Shown one piece after another: positions 57,400 to 64,000 of a stretch of 64,000 bases of DNA. Both the position numbers and the translations under genes were made by a program. Origin of the DNA: Rostratula benghalensis (lineage: Eukaryota > Chordata > Aves > Charadriiformes > Rostratulidae); contig VXAI01000244.1 of NCBI GenBank assembly GCA_013399305.1, positions 302,800 through 366,799 on the forward strand, written 5' to 3'. The notes under the pieces were generated by a model. It saw nothing but the letters and a program-made list of their open reading frames with translations. It did no database searches and was not told the DNA's origin. Positions within the stretch are counted from its first letter, which is position 1. Each line of letters begins with the position of its first letter.

Positions 57400-57660
57400 A
57401 CCCAAAGTTCTAACATATTTCTTTTTGTTTAAATCCACATTTAAGCTTGCATTTGTGTGCACAAGGGGATAAGAGAAAGGTTTTATTGCTTGCATTATTT
57501 ATGAATGGTATAATTTCAGGGCATCTGTATTAAAATGAGGTTCCAACTGGAAAATAATATTAAACAAGATAAGTGTGTGTATTTGTTTCATAAATCCATA
57601 AAACCTGATTAACCAAGATGCTCACGATGCTTGTTTCATCATTAGAAGACTTCCTGTGTC
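57400..57660. promoter_or_regulatory. AT-rich block, candidate regulatory DNA
   Basis: AT-rich, non-repetitive sequence with GCATTATTTATG, TATAATTTC and a CATCATTAGAAG string. No coding signal is seen. Confidence 0.3.
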
Positions 57661-58045
57661 TGCTGCAGGGCGCTGCTCGGGATGTTTGATGCATGGGGCA
57701 GTGCTCAGCAAAGCTGTTTGCTTTACGCAGAGCTTCGCTGTGCAGCAGGGGAGGCTTTCATCAGGGGGCTGTGTTGGGGTTTTATTCGTATTATTGTTGT
57801 TGTTGTTTTCTTTGTCTGTGAATTTTTGAGCTGACTAACAACAGAAGAGGTTGAAACTTCATGTGTGCTGCAGTATGCTGGCTCCCAAAGCCCTGGCTGG
57901 TACTTGCTCGTTTGCCCTGAAGGTTTTCTCTCTGCATTTGTGGCTGCCCCGTGGCACTGCTGGCTGGGACAGACCTCACCCTTCCCTCCGTGCCAGCCTG
58001 GGACACGGCTCTGTCAGCAGAACTGCCAGAAAATAGAGTTTTCTA

Positions 58046-59870
58046 TCAGTTTGCCCATTTGATGAGGTAACAAAGCCTGATTTCCAAACTAAAGCCTGAA
58101 GAGTAAAGGGCAGGTGAGGACATTTTCTTGGGCAGAGTTAATGAACTGTCAGCCCCCTTTGGGTCTCCTCTCTGTGCCGAGGGCTGGTGATTTATTTCCT
58201 TGAGAACAGGCTTTGTCAGTCTGGAGGGAACAGAGTCTGTGAGGTCTGAAGGTTCCTCAGAGCCCAAGTGACAGAGGGTGGTGATGTTCTGTGTGTTACA
58301 AAACCTCATCTCCAGGGCTCCCACATCCAAACTGGAGCTCTCGCTGGTAGCGCTTTGTGGAGCCACTAAAATCCTGAGTGATGCTGGGCAAGAGTCAGAG
58401 GCGAAAGAAGGCTCCTGGAAGATCATAAGCAGTGGCTTCTCAGAGAAAGAAGAAAATATTTTAGTTAAGAAAAATAAAAGGATCTCAGTAAATTCGTATG
58501 CAGCTCTTAGTGAAACAGCAAGTACGACTCCCTTGCAGTGAGACTCTCCATCTGGCTTCTCCACAAGTGGTGATAGAGAGAATTTTCTGCTGAAAAAATT
58601 AAGCCTGGAGGTGAAAACTTCAAAGGGGCTGAACTCTGAATCCAGCAAGAGCCTTATGCACATCCAGGAGCTGAGAAAAGCAAGTGTTGATAAAGCACTT
58701 CAAAACCTCACCAAGCTTCTGATCAGGCTCCTCCTGCAGCTCGGCAGCAGTGGGAGACCAGGCTTTGCCCAGCCTCATGAGCACCAGTGCCACTGGGGCC
58801 AAATGCAAATCACAGCCTTTGAAATTACAGGGACACTCTGGGTGAGAGGAGATGGAGACAAGGACAGCAGAGGTGGCTGGAGCAGAATGGCCCTGGGCAG
58901 GTCAAGGGACACCCTTGTGGAACAGCCTGAGCTCTGCAGCCCCAAAGCCCCATTGATGTAGACTTTGAGCAGTGTTCAAGGTTCACAATCGGGTGGGATA
59001 TTTGTGAGACATCTGCTTGCTTTTGGTGAAGAAAATCTTTTGTTCAGGCTAGCAATGGAAGACATGGGGTGCTGTGAGCTCTTGATGCTCCTAAATGGTC
59101 TAAGGTTTCTCCAGACAAGTGGTTCCAAGGGGAGCAGACAAGCATTGCAGGCTTGAAGCACAGCCTATTGTAGCCAAGGGAAGGTCCTCATGGACTTCAG
59201 ACCCCTAATTATCTGATTTTATCCCTAAACTTCTGTAGACATGTGTTTCTCTGCCTTGCTTGAATTATTAGCATGCCCCAAAGGAAACGTAGAAGCCCAG
59301 AGGTTCTTGGCAAAGAAAGGAGCTGCACAGAAGTTGGAGGAGCAGAAGGGACCACATCTCCTTGGCCTGACGTTGCTCAAGAGCCCCAGGTGCTTGCTGG
59401 TGTCACACCAGCACGGTGCTGCCATCCTGCTGGCCAAGGCACAGCCCCAGGGCACGGCACTAAGGACAAGCCCTGCTCTGGGGTGTACTGCTATATCTCT
59501 GCCCTGTCTCCAGAGGTCTCAAAGTACCCAGAGCTCGTGGCCACCGTGGAGAGGAGAAGCCACCCTGTTGACCCCTGGAACTGCATCTGGCAATGCCAGA
59601 CCGAGCTTCTCTGGAAATTGGGCCACCTCTGTTTAGATGATGCAGCCAAGCCATGGTAGTTTGGAGCCCCTTGGTGCTGCCATTCCTCCCAGGCGAACTG
59701 AAGATGTGTTTGGATCCATCAGGCAGGAGATGTTTGGCCCCAGGCCATGTCACCAAGGTGCCCAGTGCCTTCCTGCCCACGCTGGCACCACAGGCCACCA
59801 TCCTCTCTGTGAGCTGGTGCTTTTCCCCTTGGAAAAGTGGAATTGCTGTATTGCTGGCACACGAAAGAAA
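58046..59870. other. Unidentified CpG-poor, stop-poor block
   Basis: Open frames are unusually long on both strands. On the minus strand 58046-58663 is open for 205 codons. On the plus strand 58278-58961 is one frame interrupted by a single TGA at 58539-58541, with a lysine/glutamate-rich stretch such as GFSEKEENILVKKNKR. Further plus frames cover 58965-59156, 59241-59636 and 59273-59659. The last ends with a smooth peptide including WNCIWQCQTELLWKLGHL. I recognise no family. A decayed gene, an old element or chance are all possible. An octamer ATGCAAAT lies at 58803-58810. Confidence 0.25.
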
Positions 59871-59899
59871 TAGGAGTTTTCTTGCTGCAAGCCATAGAA

Positions 59900-60130
59900 A
59901 GCAGGCTTCATTCAGTTCCTGAATAATTTAGACTACAAGCCTTTGATTAATTTCATGAGAAAAAGGAAACAAAGTTAGCTATAACTATAGGCCATTCAAA
60001 GTATGGATTGCCAGCAAAAATGTGCAAAGCGCTGTCATGAGAGGATTAATTACATAGATTAAATATTTTATAAGTTAAATAATGTGTATTTTTTGGAGAC
60101 AAAATGGAATGTCATTTTTTCCCCCAAGAC
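59900..60130. promoter_or_regulatory. AT-rich block, candidate regulatory DNA
   Basis: AT-rich sequence with TTGATTAATTTC, GGATTAATTAC and TTAAATAATG cores. It directly precedes the candidate terminal exon region. No coding signal is present. Confidence 0.3.
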
Positions 60131-60475
60131 AGAGAAAGTAACTGTATTCACTTCCATTTAGCCCACGGAGCAACAGTCTCCAGTGACAGAGGAGGATGGA
60201 TCAGGGCTGTAATTCCCATCTGGCACCAGAATCTGTATTCTGAGCAGCATTTCATCTTCTCCCCAAGAGCCTGGCTCCCAGCTTTCAAGTCTCTGTCAGT
60301 TGTGAGGTTCTTCTGGGGGGAGAAGAAAAGGGTCCTGGCAATTGTTATTCTGTCTATTATACCCCTCTGAGATCTGGAAGGAGAATGGACTGCGCAGGGT
60401 GGTTTTAATTATTGTGTTATTGTCCTGAAGGATAATGGCAGAGTCTTTCAAGCTGTCTTCCTTTCTCCTTTGCAG

Positions 60476-60593
60476 AAAAGAAGACCTGAAGCCAATTTCT
60501 GACTCTGAGCTCTCCAGAAAGCCCAATCCCTCTGCAGAAGTGTTTGCTCGGTGGCACGGGGACAGCTCCAGCCTCTCCTGGGGCGGTCGCTGA
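60476..60593 (+). other. Possible terminal coding exon with downstream ATTAAA
   Basis: An excellent acceptor, a long pyrimidine tract ending CTTTCTCCTTTGCAG, precedes 60476. After one base finishing a codon, one frame reads 38 codons, starting KEDLKPISDSELSRKPN and ending SSLSWGGR, to a TGA at 60591-60593. The other two frames stop within 30 bases. An ATTAAA poly(A) signal lies at 60764-60769, about 170 bases on, followed by GT-rich GGGCTGTGGGC. The peptide looks natural, but no family is recognised and no upstream exon in matching phase was identified. Confidence 0.3.
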
Positions 60594-60763
60594 TGGAAGC
60601 ACGGGTGCAACTGAGGTTTTCAGGCCATGGGCTGGATTTGGCCCTACGTGACCACCCCACAAGCCCTGTCCCAGGCAGGACCACTCTCTGAGATCCCAGG
60701 ATACACAGAATTTTGTCAGCTGCTCATGTGATGGAAACATCATGCCCATGACTGTCACTCCTC

Positions 60764-60769
60764 ATTAAA
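60764..60769 (+). terminator. ATTAAA poly(A) signal candidate
   Basis: ATTAAA is the commonest variant of AATAAA. It is followed within about 20 bases by G/T-rich sequence and would end the candidate exon at 60476. Alone it is weak evidence. Confidence 0.2.
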
Positions 60770-60784
60770 AGCTGCCCACTGGGC

Positions 60785-61490
60785 TGTGGGCACCCAGCTG
60801 GGACGGGGGCCATGGATGGTGGGAGCAGGTTAAAAGGATGATCAGCTTCCCCAGTAGCCAGGAGAATCACAGCCTCTAGCAGTGACTCTCCAATTAGGCT
60901 CTAACGAGGCAGGAGGAGCAGGTCTGGGTGGGAGTGAGGAGAGGACTCATTGAGGGCACCTGCTTCTCCAGAGGAAATAGAAATGGCAGCACAGGTGGCC
61001 CCAGGGGAGATTTTGGGTGACAAAGGATGGTGGAAGAGGGATTTGCTGCCTGCTTAGCCTGTGAGTAGCTGCTTTTTCTTTTTTGTTGGTGTAATTCCTC
61101 ACGTTCTCCATGCGCAGTGTGACAGTGAGTGTATTCAGGAGCTGGTGTGTGAGCGATGCTTCGGGTCTGTGGTGCTTCTCTCGGCTCAGGTTGCTTTGCT
61201 GGTTGGTCTCAGGGTTTGGTGCCCATCAGTATGTGAGATGAACAGGGTATTTGCTTTGGAATTCTCTTTGCTGTGTGTGGGGAATCCATTTGTACAGGGA
61301 CACTGAAGTAATTAGTACTGGAATATCTCTTGTGGGAAGGAGAGAGGGAAGCTCCTCCTGTGGTCGCAGACCAGGGGTGCTTGGTGGGTGTTGAAAAAGG
61401 TTGTTCTTGGCTTGTGATGTCCCCCTGGAGGGGAGAGGAGAAGGTTCCTCCACGTGTGCTGCCCTCCCTCCTGCTGCCAACCTAAGCTAT
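60785..61490. other. Non-coding spacer
   Basis: Mixed composition with short overlapping frames. No repeat, RNA gene or exon was recognised. Confidence 0.5.
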
Positions 61491-62060
61491 TTCCATCTCA
61501 ACTTGAGCATCAATCTTTGTGCTGGTATTTATTGCTTGATTAGAGTCCAAAACATCTGATGGCTATTGCATTTTCTTATTATTGCAAATGTTTTATTTCC
61601 TAAAAGCTAAAAAAAGAATGAACAGACCCTCCATCCCAGTATAATCTCCCTTTGGAGGTGATGTGCATACTAATAAAGGTGTGAAGGAAATCACCCTTGT
61701 GCAGCAAAAGAGGGATGGAGCCCAGTAATGAGTCTGAGCCATCACTGCCTGGCACTCTCTATGCTAATCTATAACAATTAAAATATAGTATCTCCTGTTT
61801 TACCCAGAACAATGAGGGCTGCTAACGAATGGCGATGCAGTCACAGATACTCCTGCGAGCCTTTCATCTTTAAGTGTTTCTTCTGAATTTTGAAAAGTAA
61901 ATTGTGCTTGTGCTCCTGAGTGGTGAAACAAAAGGTGGGGTTTAGTTTCATACGAGGCAGTTATATAATGATTAATTAGTTTTCAGCATGATACACTGAA
62001 ACTGGATGAGGCAGCTAGGAATTTAATTTGGGCTTTTGTGCTACTGGGCAGGTTTGGGAA
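61490..62060. promoter_or_regulatory. AT-rich block, candidate conserved non-coding element
   Basis: More than 500 bp of AT-rich, high-complexity DNA with TTGATTAGAG, TACTAATAAAGG, GCTAATCTATAAC, TAATGATTAATTAG and GGAATTTAATTTGG. There is no repeat family and no credible frame. A regulatory role is inferred. Confidence 0.35.
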
Positions 62061-62530
62061 GCCTAGTTAGTGGGTAGCCTTCTTGGGTAGGAATAACCCT
62101 CTGTCGTTAATCTGTGCTTGGATTCAATGATTTTTCCAGCCACTGCCACCTCTGTCCCTGTGGGTCCTTCTCCCCCCAACACGAGCTCCACCTCGGTGTC
62201 TTGTTCCCCCTCCCCTCTCCTGCTGCATTTCCAGTCAGCACATTCCCCATCCCAGCCCCTGCCCAGTCTTTCTCTGATGTACGAGTCCGTGCGTCTCAGA
62301 GCTCTGGGGCTGCTCAGGAGCATCCTTTGGCAACCACACAAAATTGGCCTGTGGGAATTTGGAGAGCTGAGATGGAGCAGAAACCCCTCTTCTCTCGGGG
62401 GATGCCCTGCTCTGCCCAGTCCCAGTGCTCTGGACCCTGTCCCGGAGCTGGGGAGGGTCTCGCACACACATGTGCACATTTGCTGCCTCAGTCATTTCTC
62501 AGTCCTTGTCCCATTTGTGCCACTCTCTCC
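62060..62530. other. GC-rich, stop-poor segment
   Basis: Two plus-strand frames (62114-62548 and 62118-62534) and one minus-strand frame are all open. An acceptor-like TTCAATGATTTTTCCAG precedes 62141, and one frame then reads a Ser/Thr/Pro-rich peptide (PATATSVPVGPSPPNTSS). Three open frames at once argue for composition rather than coding. Confidence 0.4.
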
Positions 62531-62910
62531 TTGAGAAAATGGAGTTGAGAGACAATTTGCTTTGGAAAATTACAATTATGTTATTGGTTGGGTGAAAAGG
62601 AACTGTTTCATTAAGGCTTGCAGTCCTGCATGTTTCTTTTCCTGACAAATATCCTATTACATGCTCAGAGACCACCCACACGCTTTACTGCTTTTACATT
62701 TGCCCTGCAATCTTTCATGCCAGTTGACTTTTCATTTCCAAATCCCTTTTTACATTAAACACAGACCCACACACTCTGACCCATTTTTCTTTGAAATAAA
62801 TCATAAGTCCACGCCAGCGATGACTCGGGGTGTTCTTCGGAATTTGTAAACAGCACTAAAGTCTTGTGGGAAATGTCACAAAGCACTGGTTTGAATTTAT
62901 TAAGTAGTTC
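62530..62910. promoter_or_regulatory. AT-rich block, candidate regulatory DNA
   Basis: AT-rich, non-repetitive sequence with TTACAATTATG and CATTAAGGC. No coding support is seen. Confidence 0.25.
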
Positions 62911-64000
62911 CTCAGCTTAAATGGGCACGTTCCTGCAGGCAGCCTGGCGCTTCCACCTGTAACAGCATTTGATGGGTGGTTGGTCTCTGGGTGAACCTTG
63001 GGTCGTGTGGGGGGGCCCAAACACTCTGGCAGAGCCCAGGTAAATGGGAAGGAGCTCTGTGGCTGTGCGGGCTGATTTTGTGACGGGACAAAGAATCTGT
63101 TTTGCAGCTTACTATTAACATCTCACTTGGTAAGGGGTGGGGGGAAATGCAATTTCTTTGGCCTTGGCCAGGATTTGCTGGGTCTCACCCGCTCCAGGGG
63201 CAGCCCGGACCCTGCAGAGCTCCCAGCAGCTCAAGCAGCCGGGAGTGAAGCCCGGAGCCGTGCCCGGCCCCCTCCGTAGGGGCACGGGGAAAGAGCTGCC
63301 ATCCTGTGCAAGAGGGGAGCTGGTGCTGGGTTCTGCAGCTGCCAAACTGGCCCACAGGCAGCTCAGCAGCCCCAGCTGCTGCTTCTCCCTTATTCCTCAT
63401 TCTCTTCCATTCCACAGCATTTTCTTTTCTGCCAAACTGTACTGCCCCCCCTCCCCTCCGAGTGCTGCGGGTGACCATTCCCTGCACCGGGCAGCACAAC
63501 AAACCACGTTAGAAGACCTTTTTTCTTTTTCTTCCTTTTTTTTTCCCCAAGGAAAAGCTGTGACCCAGAGCCTGCTCCTGTGTGTCACCCATGGGTGGGG
63601 AGCAGCCCTGCTTGGCTCTGGGGGATGTCTGCAGCCGTGCCCACCCGGTGGGTGCTGGGGCTGGGACAGTTTCTGTACGACTCATGGCAGAGGCCAAGGT
63701 GGGGGTAAATTTGGGGGGATGCTTCCTCCCAATCTATGAAACGTCCCCTCCTGGCTCTGCAGAGGAACAGTCTTTTATTTGAGACATTTTCCAGCATCAC
63801 TACATGAAATACCGGGTGCAGAAGACAGTGAGCCACACACAGGGAGGTGTCTGGAGAAGTTTTAGCACCTTTTCCCTAATCTCTAGGCCTCTGGTCTCGT
63901 TTTCCTGGGGCATAAGCTGGAATCCAGCCACTGCTATAATTAGTGGCATTAATGGAGATGCTGAGGGTTTTGTGGCCATGCCACGTGGTTTCCATCCAGC
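62910..64000. other. Non-coding GC-richer stretch to the window end
   Basis: G/C-rich with a weak CpG cluster near 63235-63295 and a T-rich tract at 63518-63544. The 200-codon plus-strand frame at 63137-63739 overlaps several minus-strand frames and crosses that low-complexity T-tract, so it is not convincing. Nothing was recognised at the right edge. Confidence 0.5.

Larger units (their letters stand above)
54480..57400. other. Non-coding mixed, mostly GC-rich stretch
   Basis: GC-rich, stop-poor DNA dominates, with very long overlapping frames: 198 codons on the minus strand (54607-55203) and 243 codons on the plus strand (55879-56610). The latter runs through a 16/17-bp tandem repeat and other simple-composition DNA and is not protein-like. 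A palindromic octamer site lies at 55561-55574. Confidence 0.5.

Noticed and set aside
62141..62540. Ser/Thr/Pro-rich exon after an acceptor-like TTTTTCCAG
   Set aside because: Two plus frames and one minus frame are open together, so base composition is the simpler explanation.
63137..63739. 200-codon plus-strand open frame
   Set aside because: It includes a peptide from a T-rich low-complexity tract (63518-63544) and overlaps several minus-strand frames.
1..64000. tRNA, rRNA, CRISPR, endogenous retrovirus, bacterial genes
   Set aside because: No cloverleaf, rRNA core, regular spacer array, LTR pair or retroviral reading frame, and no ribosome-binding-site-led genes were seen on either strand.

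Overview
This window looks like a stretch of bird nuclear DNA, intronic or intergenic, with no protein-coding gene I can name. The best evidence for a bird is three CR1 LINE fragments. One at 50971-51294 (+) and one at 34271-34425 (-) carry the 3' end typical of avian CR1, including the ATTCTATGATTCTATGA-type tail on the second. An older, diverged one lies at 17519-17741 (+). Interspersed repeats are otherwise sparse, as is usual for birds. The long open frames are mostly overlapping frames in GC-rich, stop-poor DNA, and none matches a family I recognise. I see no tRNA, rRNA, CRISPR array, operon or prokaryotic signal.

The layout alternates between two textures. One is AT-rich, high-complexity, non-repetitive DNA packed with TAAT/ATTA cores (for example 4670-5110, 5640-6070, 15470-15760, 21840-22300, 28600-29340, 39170-39800, 42530-42990, 48430-48860, 61490-62060). 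This is how conserved non-coding elements around developmental regulators usually look, but conservation cannot be shown from one sequence. The other is GC-richer, C/T- and G-rich DNA holding minisatellites, homopolymers and G-quadruplex-type runs. Tandem repeats lie at 10947-11090 (3 x 46 bp), 16867-16982 (4 x 29 bp), 11810-11869, 19044-19089, 48181-48242 and 56215-56276.

A few short open frames begin exactly at good splice acceptors and could be exons of an unknown gene or long non-coding RNA. They are 9350-9481, 9554-9843, 21451-21569, 44348-44404 (57 nt, also with a good donor), 51929-52064, and 60476-60593 followed by an ATTAAA signal. All are low confidence, since such coincidences are expected in 64 kb. 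No gene-to-gene cooperation can be described. The best working model is a regulatory gene desert or a very long intron, with dispersed candidate enhancers, at least eight perfect POU octamers, and possibly some unannotated exons.
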